Assembly (NCBI GenBank): GCA_037127315.1
Contig: JBBBDQ010001187.1
Coordinates: 372,001-436,000, forward strand
Source of the DNA: Ascarosepion bandense
Lineage: Eukaryota; Mollusca; Cephalopoda; Sepiida; Sepiidae
Length of the DNA stretch: 64,000 nucleotides
Direction: 5' to 3'
Below the pieces are notes generated by a model. It ran no database searches. It was not told the DNA's origin and saw nothing but the letters and a program-made list of their open reading frames with translations. The translations under genes were made by a program, and so were the position numbers. Shown in pieces: positions 21,775 to 32,803 of this stretch; within the stretch, counting starts at the first letter, position 1, and each line of letters starts with the position of its first letter.

Positions 21775-21841
<67 letters not shown>
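21775..21841. repeat. (TC)n(TA)n compound microsatellite
   Basis: TC run to about 21797, TA run to 21841, directly before the Penelope-like element. Confidence 0.95.
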
Positions 21842-21844
<3 letters not shown>

Positions 21845-22077
21845 CAGCAACATTTCTCTTAAGCATATTTAATGGAATATGGCCGAAAAGTATGATATAA
21901 CCAAAATTTTTTATGTTTTTTCACCATGTGGTATCTTCAGGTTATTGCAAATTGCCTGACGACACCACATGGTAGGGACCTAGGTCGCGTAATAACAATA
22001 ACCCGACCAACTAACTAAAATCAAAGCTTAATAAACTCCTTAATGTTAACAATACGGAGCAGAACTCTTTAAAACTC

Positions 22078-22380
22078 CCTAAAAGTGTTGGTGATTATAG
22101 GCCTGGTTATATATATGGTACTATAAAAGCACATAAACTTAACTATCCTCTCCGTCCTTAAAAGTGAAAAATCTAACAATAAAATCCTAGCTTCACTTGA
22201 TGTTGAAAACTTATTTATTAATGCCCCGGTTACTGAAACTATTGACATGATTATAAGAAATATATGCAGTAACTAATCTTTACACCCACTTAAAATTAAT
22301 CCTAATATATTACGGAAATTACAATTAACTTGTACTACTATTAACTTGTTCCTTTCTTAGATCATAATAATAATAATAAT

Positions 22381-22435
<55 letters not shown>

Positions 22436-22640
22436 ACGTGATGGTGTTTGAATGGGTTCAATACTGGGTCCGACATTTAGCAATTTCTGCATGTCGAACC
22501 TCGAAAATAAGATATTTACAGCTTTTAAAAAACCATCCATCTACCTACTATATGTTGATAATATTCTTAATGTTAGTCAAAAATACAGATGAAATAATGA
22601 AACTTCAAAAACTTTTGAAAATTCTGTCTTAAATTCACGT
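22078..22640 (+). pseudogene. Penelope reverse transcriptase, broken
   Basis: Readable blocks: PKSVGDYRPGYIYGTIKAHK from 22078, a SLASLDVENLFINAPVTETI block (motif A, Asp present) near 22190, and after the microsatellite MGSILGPTFSNFCMSNLENK from 22453. The catalytic box reads YVDN at 22551-22562 where active Penelope enzymes have YVDD, so the second catalytic Asp is lost. A stop (tga) precedes MGS. In life the enzyme would copy element RNA into DNA at a nicked target. Confidence 0.85.
22366..22432. repeat. (TAA)n(TA)n microsatellite inside the Penelope RT
   Basis: It sits between RT motifs A and B and replaces coding sequence. Confidence 0.95.
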
Positions 22641-23149
22641 ATGAACTCAATACTAATAACAAAGTCCCCTTTCTTGACATATTGATAAACACAAATAAGA
22701 ACAAATTTACTATTTCGCCATACGAAAACCTACCAGCATAAATTCATGTACACTTAACTACGAGAGCGAATGCCCATATTACTACAAAATAACAATTACA
22801 AATACATCGTGCAGAAACTAATTCATCCACAAAACAGATATTTTACAATGAACTAAAGAATATAAAATAATCACTTATTAATAATAGCTTTCCAATTTAT
22901 ATAGTTGATGAACAATACGATGCTTTTTAGAATGTTTCAATACTAAGCAAATTGCACATGATACTACTTCAACTAATCACAAACCTATTAATCTCCTATA
23001 TCGTAATCAAATGCATACAAATTTTAAACAAGATGAAATTATAATTAAAAAATTAGTAACTACTAATATATCTACAACGGATCCTAGCAAAAATCATTAA
23101 GTTAATCATATACTACTCTAAATCTAGTATATCCGGTTCAAATATTCGC

Positions 23150-23520
23150 AATGATTCTTCTCCCTCGGTTAGCGATTTGCAAAAAACCAACATAGTTTGC
23201 AAATTCAAGTGCCCTTTGAAATATTCTATCTCCAACGGATTAAATAATATTTATGTTGGTCCCACCACAAACTCGCTTTCACGACGCTTGACTCTACACT
23301 TGAACGATAATTCTAACATTTTTAGACATTTGAAACAACATGCCTGGCCACATACACAATTCCGGAAAACCCTAGTTGAAAACACAAACAACTATACTTA
23401 AACATGAAAACAATAAGCAAAAACTAAAAATTCTCGAAGCCATATACATAAAACAGTTGAAACCTAACCTGAACAAGATAACCTATGAAATCTTCACAAA
23501 TATCCTTAAATGCCTACAAT
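23150..23520 (+). pseudogene. Penelope GIY-YIG endonuclease, frameshifted
   Basis: Frame 1 (23177-23400): VCKFKCPLKYS (a Cys pair typical of Penelope endonuclease), NNIYVG (the YIG half of GIY-YIG), and SLSRRLTLHL with the catalytic-type Arg. After a stop at 23399, frame 2 carries NKQKLKILEAIYIKQLKP with the metal-binding-type Glu. The linker is intact, so a single frameshift or stop separates the halves. This domain nicks target DNA. Confidence 0.85.
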
Positions 23521-23939
23521 TAATAACAGAAACCATTGGTTTATTCCAATGGCTTCCCATACTTAATATTTCTTGTTTTCACTCCCGCTTGGTCATGTGT
23601 GACGTCATGAGCTATGATGCGACATTTGCCTCCAGAATGCACGAGTTTGTTGTGGCGTGGAAATCTTCCATGTATACAAACACAGTTTGTCATTATTTTA
23701 TTTCCGTGTTTAAATACATAATGTAATTGACATATTTAAAAATGGCTTATATAAGCCGAAAGCTCAGATTGGATTATCAAAAATTATGTAGCAATATTGT
23801 AATTTTCTTTCTTCATTTAATGATAATGCTATAAAGCTTATCAGAGAATATGAAAAAAACTTACATAAAATAAATAGTCAAAACTAGTCTACATCATTTA
23901 ATGAAACATGCATTAATGAAAAAACGCTGCCTAAATACA

Positions 23940-23982
23940 TACACACACACACTCACACACACTATATATATATATATATATA
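23940..23982. repeat. CA-rich then TA microsatellite
   Basis: Short compound run. Confidence 0.9.
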
Positions 23983-24186
23983 AGCTAATACCCTCAGTAC
24001 TTTATAACGACTGTGGTGACAGTTGATAACACTCAAATTATAAAAAAAAACCTTTGAAATTTACAAAATTCTAATTCAGTAATAAAACAACTTGGTTGGA
24101 AGTTTGAAATATTTAATAAAAAATTGAACCGCTCTAGACCTTGTCGATATTGTTTTACAAAACCTGTTTAAAGGAATTCTTGCTCT

Positions 24187-24204
24187 CAATCTCTCTCCCT
24201 CTCC

Positions 24205-24254
<50 letters not shown>
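24187..24254. repeat. (TC)n(TA)n microsatellite
   Basis: Same compound order as at 21775-21841. Confidence 0.93.
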
Positions 24255-24258
<4 letters not shown>

Positions 24259-25273
24259 CATAATTATGTATAGTAATGTGAATGTGTATGATGAACGCAC
24301 AGTTATTTTAGTGGGTGGGTACATTTACACTTCAATATTCCTCCTGCGTAACAACTGATTTTAAAAAATTCATTTTCCCCTGTACAAATTTAGATTCAAG
24401 TAAAAAAAAAATCAAACAAGCAGAAAGCGGTCTTTTCACGCAGAATTAACCTTTATAATCTATGACCTTAAACCGTTTTAGCCCTTCACGCATTTTATAT
24501 ATCATCTCAGTTTTCATTGTTAATAATGTTCGCATCGTTTATATATTCGTGTTTTCCTCTACACTTCTGTTGACATTAAACGTTTGTGATTTCCATTCCA
24601 GTGTGAGTTCCTGAGATTAAAAGGTATCATGATTTACATGATCAAGAATCATTGTAATATCTTCATCTGCGTTGTTACAATCTACACATTTCGTCAGTTT
24701 TCCATTTCGGACATCTTCAGGTGCATATCCATCCGAATAATCTTGAGCGAATTTCAACCTAAACATTTAATTCAGTCCACTGAGTTTGATTATTACAGTT
24801 TTGTTGTCTAGAGATATCTTCTATTTCTTAGTTTTTCGGTTATTGTTTTTCTTCGGACACTGCGTCTGAATAGTTTGGTACTACCTTTTTCAGAAATTGA
24901 ACTCGTTATTATTTTGTTACCAAATCCACAAACCAATATTTAATCTTCTGTAATACTTGGAAATTTCTGAAGATAGAATTTGAAGGATTAAGATAATAAT
25001 ATTCTTATTCTCTGATACTGACCTAATCTCGCTGTCAAGCTGGGCTACCTTCACTGTCATGTCCCTTTCTTGTTTGTTCATTTTCTTACATCAGTCTTTT
25101 TTTTTTGTCATGCACTAATGTTATTAGTTGCTTCTATTTCTGTGCCATGATGTTCTTTCTTTTGTAAAGAAGTTTTCCAATCGGCTCGATTGAGGACGGG
25201 TCCGTACCGAGGAATTAATTATTTTACAATTATAATACTGGATCGCAGTGTTGGTATGCTCCTTTTTTTAATA
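24255..25273. other. Unassigned stretch
   Basis: No gene or named repeat recognised; there is a T-run at 25099-25107. Confidence 0.45.
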
Positions 25274-25453
25274 TCAGTCAGTTTAGTGCCATACGTGAAA
25301 CACGCTTGGGCGATCATGTCTCGAAAGGGACATGACTGACTGGGTAGAAGATTATCCCGCAGTAGGTTGCCATTGCTTTCTGCGGTAGACTGGTTGCCGA
25401 CCAAGGCTATAGAACCTAATCTGTCCTGTTATTTAACCCATAACTGGAAGGAA
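25274..25453 (-). repeat. SINE-A 3' part
   Basis: From the tail (cagtcagtttagtgcc) through the hairpin and body to aacccataactggaagga, then truncated; the tRNA-like head is missing. Confidence 0.88.
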
Positions 25454-25859
25454 TGGCATTACAGGGCCAAAATTATTTTCTCACATACAATGCCAAGTAA
25501 TCGGTTTTGAACACTGACAGAGATTGATAAGGAGGACTGGGAACCACCAGGCCAGCTTCTTATGTTTTAATACTAATTTTTAAAAGATATCTTTTGCGAT
25601 TACATTTTATATGTTAGACTCTCCATTATCTCCTACAACATAAAATTATTAACTTTTTTACATATTTGATTTTGATGTCTCGAACACGTAATTGACATTA
25701 GGGACAAACATGAATAATGATTTCTTAAAGTAAATGATGTCTATAATTTCCCGCATTCGATTGATAATTTCTTAAATAGATTTTTCAGGTATACTTCTGA
25801 GTCGGTTATCAACACAGTGTGAAAAATTATGACTGATGGTAATATATTCTGCTAGGTCT
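25454..25859. other. Unassigned stretch
   Basis: No feature seen. Confidence 0.5.
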
Positions 25860-26149
25860 TTCAGTTAGTTAAGTGCCATACGTGATACACGCTTGGGCGA
25901 TCATGTCTCGAAAGATTATCCCACAGTAGGTTGCCATTGCTTTCTGCGGTAGACTGGTTGCCGACCAAGGCTATAGAACCCAATCTGTCCTGTTATTTAA
26001 CCCATAACTGGAAGGAAGAGACGGATTAATACCTTTCCCAAGGGTTTTTGCGCGTAAGTGAATAAAATGGATTCAACTGGAATTCGAACTCGGCTCCCCG
26101 GTTTCTCGTTCCGAGCCGATATCCACTGTACCACAACGCACATCCGCTT
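25860..26149 (-). repeat. SINE-A copy
   Basis: Near full length on the minus strand, from the tail (cagttagttaagtgccatac) to the head (cgcacatccgc). Half of the hairpin and the segment after it are deleted near 25910 (tcgaaagattatcccac). Confidence 0.9.
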
Positions 26150-26317
26150 TTTCAATATACTAGAATAAATAGAATTATTTTTTTAATATACTAGAATAAA
26201 AAAAGAGAAAACAATCATGTATTTTTCGGTGTCTCGTAAAACGAACCGTAAATATGTGCAATTGTTTTTTATGTATCGACTTAATTTTTAGTTGGCGTTT
26301 GCTTGGTTTTAAAGTCG

Positions 26318-26435
26318 ACTGACTGACTGGGTAGAAGATTATCCCGCAGTAGGTTGCCATTGCTTTCTGCGGTAGACTGGTTGCCGACCAAGGCTATAGA
26401 ACCCAATCCGTCCTGTTATTTAACCCATAACTGGA
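26318..26435 (-). repeat. SINE-A central fragment
   Basis: gactgactgactgggtagaa to cccataactgg. The hairpin block is absent and both ends are truncated. Confidence 0.85.
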
Positions 26436-26629
26436 TCGCCTCAAGATCCTATTGAAACTGGATAAATCGCAAGATAGTTTGACAAACAATTCTCAGTGGA
26501 AAGGCGCTTCATTTAAAACTATTGCTCTTTACCGGGCAAACTAAGTTTTACAGACATTTATATTTCTTTAGTTTTCACAATAAAAGCTATTTTTAGAAAT
26601 ATATTTTAACTTAATTTCTTCTCTTCTTT

Positions 26630-27290
26630 TATGTATCTTGTCCCTTCAGGACGTAGGCGATTATGGCCTTCCACGTCTTCTTTTCCCTGGTGGCTCTCAG
26701 CCCCTCTTCTGTCATCCACTTGCCCAGGCCCTTTAAATATGTTATCCGCTGCTTTACTCTGTCTCTTTTTCCCTCTATTTAGCCTGTTAGTATCAGGTTC
26801 TCTAAACTTTTTTCCTTATTGCATGTCCCAGGAACTTCAGTTGTCTCTTCCTGATGCTCAATATTAATTTCCTTTTCGTTTCCATCATATTCAAAACCTC
26901 GCCATTGCTCACATGCTTGGTCTAACGTAACCGCAGCATCCTTCTGTAGAACCACATTTCAGCTGCTTCAAGTTTTCCCTTCATCTTTGTTGATATTGTC
27001 CAACATTCGCTGCTATATTGAAGAACTGACATTACATAACAATCCAGTACTCGTTTGTTTGTTTCTAGTGAAATCTTCCTGTGTCTTAATACTTTACTCA
27101 GCTTTTCGAACACGTCTTTCGCCATGCCAATTCGCCTTTGGATCTCTGTGTCGCACTTTCCGTCTTCAGTTAGAACACTTCCCAAATATTTGAAATTTCG
27201 TACCTGCTTGATTCTAATACCTCCCACCTGTATTTGGCACTTTGGGCTGCTCTTTTTGTTGATGACCATGCATTCGGTTTTTAAAGCTAT
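26630..27290 (-). mobile_element. LINE-A 3' fragment, 660 bp
   Basis: Minus-strand translation (26922-27386) gives ALKTECMVINKKSSPKCQIQ, IKQVRNFKYLGSVLTEDGK, RIGMAKDVFEKLSKVLRH, KISLETNKRVLDCYVMS, VLQYSSECWTIS and AAEMWFYRRMLRL. The rest (26640-26920) is frameshifted. It is the best reference in the window for this part of LINE-A, which lies between the RT catalytic core and the C-terminus. Confidence 0.9.
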
Positions 27291-27549
27291 AAGTGTGAAT
27301 GGACACCCGGCCGCTGGTTGTTGATGGTCTCGATTCAGTAGATGGTCTTCGTGTCGACTATTACAACGATGTTCTTCCCCGCTCACGCTGTGAATTTCGA
27401 TCTCAAGAAAGTCACGCTGAATTCTCGCTAGATGTCACTCCGCCAAGTCAAACCAGACTAGACGCGCGCGCACAACTGAGTGAATGCAAACGGCATAAAA
27501 AATAAATTGAATGACGCCCGAATAAGTTGCGGAAAAAGCTTTTTGTATC
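27291..27549. other. GC-richer unassigned segment
   Basis: No function recognised. Overlapping short frames here match nothing I know. Confidence 0.4.
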
Positions 27550-27843
27550 TTCATGGCGCGGGGGATATTGGCTTGGAACAAGACATCAAAGAGCCGAGTT
27601 CGAATTCTAGTTAAATTCGTTTTATTCACTTACACGCAAATACGCTTAGGAAAGGTATCATCCCGTCTTTTATTCCTCCGGCTATGAGTTAAATAGCAGG
27701 ACAGAAAGGTTACTATAGCCTTGGTTATACAACCAGTCTACAGAAGAAAGTAACGGCAGGCTTTTTCTGCCCAGTCATTCATGTCTCTTTCAAGATTTGA
27801 TCGCCCAATCGTGTATCACGTGCAGCATTCAACTGACTACCTG
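27550..27843 (+). repeat. SINE-A copy, diverged
   Basis: Head ggcgcgggggatattggctt, B box gagttcgaattct, body ggaaaggtatcatcccgtct, tail caactgactac. The hairpin is reduced (tgtctctttcaaga). Confidence 0.82.
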
Positions 27844-28636
27844 ATTTTTTTCTAAAAAATGTATAAATGTTTTGGTGATATCGCTCACCAGAAAACCGTA
27901 GATTTTCCTCGTTAAAAACATTTATAAAACATCAATAACCCTGCGGCTAACTGGAGATTGTTCGACAATCCAGTGTATAAAAACACTCCGTATATAACAC
28001 TATATTTTGCATGCAAGGAACATGACAATGTCATAGCCGACAACGGAAAGGAAGAAATTATTATTAGTCATATTATTAATTGTGGAGATTAAATGTTGCA
28101 GATAGGACGGAAAAAACTGTGTTGGTTCGTAATTTTTATAAATCGAAAAGAATCAACTGGAAAAAAGTTGTTTGTTCTAATATGAACGCAGGTAATAAAT
28201 TTATACTGTTTCAATATGAGCAAATCGTAAACCCAAAGCCGAAAATAGGAATGAATTCATATTTTGCGGATGTGCCATTCATAACCAGCCGGGTCAAATT
28301 GACAAGCGAAAACAGCATGAGTAAGAGTGATACAATTGATGTCTGAGTAACAGAGCCGATAAAAGTGAAAATTTAACAAAACATAGTTTTTGATTGTCAA
28401 AAAAGATTGTCACAAATAAAGGAAATATTTGATAAGTGCAAAAGGTTAAATTCTGGCAATGAGAATAAAATGAAATTTAAATTTCGCTGGGAATGGATAC
28501 ATAAACTTAAATGCTTGATTTGTTGACGTTAAAAAGTAAAAAACTGATAAGAAGGGGTGTTTTTTTGAACGCTCACGTAACGGGGAAGTTTTTGAACGCG
28601 TAATTTTTTGAATTACAAAAAATGATAGTTTTCAGC
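27844..28636. other. Unassigned; contains an 88-residue frame
   Basis: The frame at 28080-28346 (plus) begins MWRLNVADRTEKTVLV and resembles no family I know. AT-rich codon use and no conserved motif leave it unsupported. Confidence 0.35.
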
Positions 28637-28639
28637 CAT

Positions 28640-28829
28640 GGTTGTATGAACCAAATAGGTATTTTTTGGTATGGTTACACTTAGTCATAATTTCTGTTCT
28701 TTCATTCAATAATTCATTTTTGTTTGGGAATAGCATAATCTCTAACATTTCTTCCTGGCACAGTCTACATATTTTGCCCCCGTTGTAAGGCTTGGCGGCT
28801 TTCACTATACTTCACATTATGTCTGGTTC
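28640..28829 (-). pseudogene. Cys-rich tail of a retroelement polyprotein
   Basis: An open minus-strand stretch of about 63 codons, too short to stand out and lacking its own start, encodes AAKPYNGGKICRLCQEEM, then NKNELLNERTEIMTKCNHTK, and ends KYLFGSYNHG. The pattern CxxC, LLNxRxE, CxH resembles a short Cys-rich block after the reverse transcriptase in some metazoan retroelements. I cannot name the family. A stop lies directly upstream. Confidence 0.6.
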
Positions 28830-28986
28830 TATTCCATATTTTAATTTCAATTTCTACAAGTGGTTAGAGAATTTTGTACAATTTTAAATGTAGACTTGTG
28901 ATTGAATCGCCTGGTCTTAAACGTAATGAAAATTTGTTGTAGTGATATAATGCGTTTGTAAATCATTGTAATAACAAAAGTACAAT

Positions 28987-28993
<7 letters not shown>

Positions 28994-29023
<30 letters not shown>

Positions 29024-29184
29024 TATAGAGAGAGAGAGACTGAGAGAGTGACAAAGAGAGACAGAGAGCGAGAAAGAGAGCTAGAAAGAGAGCGAGAGAC
29101 TGAGAGAGTGACAAATAGAGACAGAGAGCGAGAAAGAGAGCGAGGGAGATACAGAGAGAGAGAGAGAGAGGGAGAGAGAGAGAG
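28994..29184. repeat. (TACA)n, TA, then long polypurine GA tract
   Basis: From about 29026 the plus strand is almost purely A/G for about 155 bases, with an internal repeat: gagagactgagagagtgaca at 29034 and again at 29094. Frames through it on both strands are artefacts of low complexity. Confidence 0.92.
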
Positions 29185-29517
29185 CATTAAGAAGACACAA
29201 TTTAGACACAGGGAAAATATAAGGGATATACGAACAGGAATAATAGGTTTTATGAAGAATATGTGACCATATCCTAAGATTAATATTTGCCTAGAAAAAC
29301 AACGTTGGCTATCTTGGTTTTCCAGTTTGATTTTGTTTTATATATCAGATTCTATATGAATTCACGAGCATTTTTTCTGTTTTCATTTATATTTTTTTCG
29401 TATTTCCCTGTTAGTAAAAGCAAGATCAATTACTAATCATTCTGGGACGGCGGGCAATGCGTTATATGTTTAGAACCTATAATCTATACCGGTTTTTTAT
29501 GAACTTGCAAATAACAC
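29185..29517. other. Unassigned stretch
   Basis: No feature seen. Confidence 0.5.
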
Positions 29518-29864
29518 CGAGTCTTACGGCCATATCAAGTTTAAACACCACTCTTCGTCTAATCACTAAAGTTAAGGAACATTGAACCACGTCAATACCT
29601 AAATGGGTGGCCGCATAGAACTATAAGATGTGCCGGTGGTGTGATGGATAACGGTTTGATATGAAAAATGGGAGTGTCGATAGAGAATTGATGTCGTGTT
29701 TGTTGTATTCAATTACAGGTAAATATAATTAGGAAGTGTAGGAATACATAATTTCTCCGCTATCTATGGTATAAATAGCAGGGCAAATTATAGCCTTAGT
29801 TGGCAACCATTGTACAACAGAAAGTAAAGGAAATCTACAGTGTTTTCATTTCTTTCTGCCGAAC
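29518..29864 (+). repeat. 5S rRNA-tRNA chimeric SINE, copy a
   Basis: 5S-like 29521-29626: gtcttacggccatatcaagt, taatcactaaagttaaggaa, then aatacctaaatgggtggccg. The tRNA-like head starts at 29627 (agatgtgccggtggtgtgat). A SINE-A-like body follows (tggtataaatagcagggca, ccttagttggcaaccat). A second chimera follows directly. Confidence 0.8.
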
Positions 29865-30080
29865 CCTGACGTCAATCAACGTTTAGCCTGGTTAGTACCT
29901 GAATGAATGACCAGGTACTGTAAACTTGGAGACACGAGTGGTGCGATGCGTAAATGCTAGAAACGTGAAATCGGAGAGTCGAATTAGAATGCTACTTTGG
30001 ATCTTTATATTAACTTAGGGCAAAGTAACCTCTTCTCTTTCAAGTTATGGGTTAAATAGTAAAGCTTCTCTCAGAAAACC
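29865..30080 (+). repeat. 5S rRNA-tRNA chimeric SINE, copy b, 5'-truncated
   Basis: The 5S 3' half at 29875-29933 (caatcaacgtttagcctggt, tagtacctgaatgaatgacc, aggtactgtaa) passes straight into a tRNA-like head (gacacgagtggtgcgatgcg) and a short SINE-A body ending near gggttaaatagtaaagc. Confidence 0.8.
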
Positions 30081-30174
30081 ATTATAATTTCCAAAAAATT
30101 CTTACAGTACAAAAATGTCTCTGCTTTAAATAACCTCAAAAATGTTGATAATACGTAAAAAAACAAATTACTTA

Positions 30175-30602
30175 AGCAACCAGAATGGCACAAGGTCCCA
30201 CACTTTTACGGTTAAATCAACTAAATGCAGTTGGCACTTCTACTCCATCAGCTTCTTTTCTCTTAATCTCTTCCGTATATTTGCTTCCCTGACGTCTACA
30301 ATCTCAAAGAAATTAAATGCCATGTTAATTCCCATCACTTGTCAACTTACTCTAGTCCTTCTCTCGTCTTTTCCCCAACCCCTCGTGTATCTTGTTCTTT
30401 TCCTTTCTCAATCTACCCTCGCAATTATCTTCACACTGTTATTCCCATCCTTCTCTTGACCTTTTCTCCGACATCCTTTGTAACTGGTTCGTCTTTCTCC
30501 TCTCTCTCTCCTCCTGCTTAAACTTTCACTTTTCTCTAATGTAGCCCCCTGAGCAGCAGGAGCGCTACCGCCTTGCTTGGAGTGAAACGATTGAAAAAAA
30601 AC
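30175..30602 (+). mobile_element. LINE-B 3' end
   Basis: An FTVKSTKCSWHFYSISFF string, collinear with LINE-B, is followed by damaged coding, a C/T-rich 3' UTR and ccttgcttggagtgaaacga with an A-run to 30601. Confidence 0.85.
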
Positions 30603-30964
30603 GGTATGGTTGGTCAATAGTGCGTCATACATGGTAGCTAAAGAAGGGATAAATATCTGATTTTAAAAACTATAATTAAAACCGGATTTTTAAGTTAATC
30701 TTTTCTCACACATTTCCCCTGTAGAACTTTCTTTCGGCTTCTTTTTCCTCCCACATTCGATCATCAATATATCATATACAACATTAGTCGCAATCTTCTA
30801 AGAACCTTGTAACTGTTCTTTTATTGCACTTTCTCCTCATTAAAGTATCTTCCATTCTCTTTCACTTCCAGTAACCGCTTGCATTCTTCGTGGTATCAAC
30901 CTGATTCCGAGTGAAAATGATAAAAAAACAGGGACTTTATAGAGACGCTTGATATTTTCGGAAA
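30603..30964. other. Unassigned stretch
   Basis: No feature seen. Confidence 0.5.
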
Positions 30965-31912
30965 GACGTTAGGCTAATCAAGAACTTATACTGGTAGCAA
31001 ACCGCTAGTGTACGAATAGGAGGTGAACTCAGCAGGTATACAAAAATAGAAAGGGGTGTAAGACAAGGATGTCCTTTCTCACTGGATCTTTTCAACCTGT
31101 ACAACGAAGCAATTATGAGGGAAATAAAAGCCTTGTTAGGATTCGTCATTGGCGGTCATAATCTCAACAATATCCGATACGAGGATTACACGGTGCTGAT
31201 AGCAGACACGGAAAGGAAAATGCAGGACGCTCTACAGAAAAGAAAAGGTTAAGCATAAACCTCAAGAAAACTGTATGTATGGTCATCAACAAAAAGAGGA
31301 GAGCAATATGCCAACTGCATGTTGGAGAATCTAAAATAAAACAAGTAAAACAATTCAAATACTCGCGACACGGAGAGTCAAAGACACATTGGAATGGCCA
31401 AAGTCGCATTTTAGAAGCTAGCCTGAGTACTGAAAAACAGGAAAATCTCACTAGAAAAAAAGAAAAGACTGCTAGATTGCTACATGATATCTGTCCTTCT
31501 GTATAGAATTGAATGCTGGACGATCTCATCAAAAATGAATGAGAGACTTGAGGCAGCAGAAATGTGGTTTTACAGAAGGATGCTGAGGATACCATGGACA
31601 GAGCACGTGTGCAAAGATGAAGTGTTGGAAAGAATGCAAACGAGAAGAAAACTTATAATAAATATCAGGAAGAGACAAATGATGTTCCTGGGACATGTAA
31701 TGAGGAAGGAGGGCCTGGAGAACTTGATACTCACAGGTCGGATAAATGGAAAAAGAGACAGGGGAAAGCAACTCGAGACGTACATGTTAGGTCTGAGGAA
31801 GTGTGGGGTGTGGAAGATATACCAAGAAAAAAATTGCTGAGAGCGACATAAGACAGAGCCAAGTGGAAGTCCATGATCGCCTATGTCATGAAGAAACACG
31901 GCACATGAAAAA
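30965..31912 (+). mobile_element. LINE-A, longest 3' copy, RT C-half to tail
   Basis: N to C in broken frames: a GVRQGCPFSLDLFNLYNEAI block (RT motif B region, 31055-31115); RYEDYTVLIADTERKMQ, where YADD is altered to YEDY at 31178-31189; CMVINKKRRAICQLHVGE; IKQVKQFKYSRH; then an open frame at 31484-31840 with ECWTISSKMNERLEAAEMWF, YRRMLRIPWTEHVCKDEVLE and FLGHVMRKEGLENLILTG. The end near 31910 is ggcacatgaaaaaa. RTE/BovB-like elements use this RT for target-primed reverse transcription. Loss of the catalytic Asp and several frameshifts make it dead. Confidence 0.9.
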
Positions 31913-32156
31913 AACGTAGTCTTTTTATACGAAATACAACTACCGATTTGAATATTTATGTCGGTGGAGTTTTTTTTATATTTTGAAAATAAATGTACAG
32001 TTTAATAATTGTAACTAAATGTTCGTTCCGCAGAGATTATTTGAAAAAAAAAAATAAATAAATAAACGAACGAGCCGTATGAAATAAATTTTTTCCGGGA
32101 AAGGAAAATTCAAGATATTAAATTAATCGTGATTTTTTTAGTCTTTGTTTTTCTTT
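31913..32156. other. Unassigned AT-rich stretch
   Basis: No feature seen. Confidence 0.5.
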
Positions 32157-32757
32157 ATTTGTCGTGTCCTTTCAGGACGTAGATGATCATAGACTTCCAC
32201 TTACCCCTATCCATTGTCGCTTTTAACAATTTCCCTATTGGTCTTCTTCTTCTACGTGCCTTGTACTTTCAGGACGTAGGCGATCATGGCCTTCCACGTC
32301 TCCTTATTCCTGGTGGCTCTTAGCACGCTTTCTCCTGTTCGACCACGCAAACCCCGTTCTGCCATCCACCCGTTCAAGCCAGTCAAGTACGTTACACGCT
32401 GTTTTCCTCAGTCTCTCCTTTCCTCTATCTGGCCTGTTAGTATCGGGTTCTCCAAGCCTTTCTTTCTCATGGCATGTCCCTCTTGGTATCTATCCTAAAG
32501 CCTGCTCTGCCATCCACTTGCTCAAGTCCATGATGCATGTTTCACATTGCTTTCCTCTCTCTCTTTGTCCATCTATCTGTCCCGTGAATGTTAGATTCTC
32601 TAAACCCTTCTTTTTCATTACGTGTCCTAGAAACTTCTCCCGTCTCTTTCTGGTGTTAAATGTGAGTTTCCTTTTCATTTGCATTCTCGCCAAACCCTCA
32701 TTGTTGCCCACATATTCGATCCATGTTATCTTGAGTACCACTCTTTAGAACCACATT
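32157..32757 (-). mobile_element. LINE-A (outer copy), split by a second LINE-A
   Basis: The outer copy reads on the minus strand in two blocks: 32488-32757, open at 32490-32741 (VLKITWIEYVGNNEGLARMQ, KFLGHVMKKKGLENLTFTGQ, DLSKWMAEQAL), and 32157-32232, holding its 3' end. Between them sits another LINE-A piece flanked by ccctattggt (32233-32242) and ccctcttggt (32478-32487). Removing the insert restores the LINE-A nucleotide order. Confidence 0.87.
32243..32477 (-). mobile_element. LINE-A (inner copy), 5'-truncated insertion
   Basis: 235 bp: the GAA-type tail is seen as tcttcttcttc at 32243-32253, and the copy extends to the FLGHAM-like region (tctttctcatggcatgtc). A 10-bp target-site duplication with one mismatch surrounds it. 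It is younger than its host copy. Confidence 0.85.
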
Positions 32758-32803
32758 AATAAACTGCTATTATCATACTAAAAATAATTCTGGGTGTGGC
32801 TGT

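Larger units (their letters stand above)
21880..23810 (+). mobile_element. Penelope-like element, degenerate
   Basis: Reverse transcriptase and GIY-YIG endonuclease remnants occur in the Penelope order (entries below). Terminal segments look like a short direct repeat: atggccgaaaagtatgatat (21886 on) and ataagccgaaagctcagatt (23750 on), each followed by a caaaattttttatg-like string. Such repeats are typical of Penelope pseudo-LTRs. A compound microsatellite interrupts the RT. Several stops and frameshifts show it is dead. Confidence 0.82.

Noticed and set aside
28080..28346. 88-residue frame as a gene
   Set aside because: No motif, no splice or promoter context, and no recognised homologue; left as unassigned.
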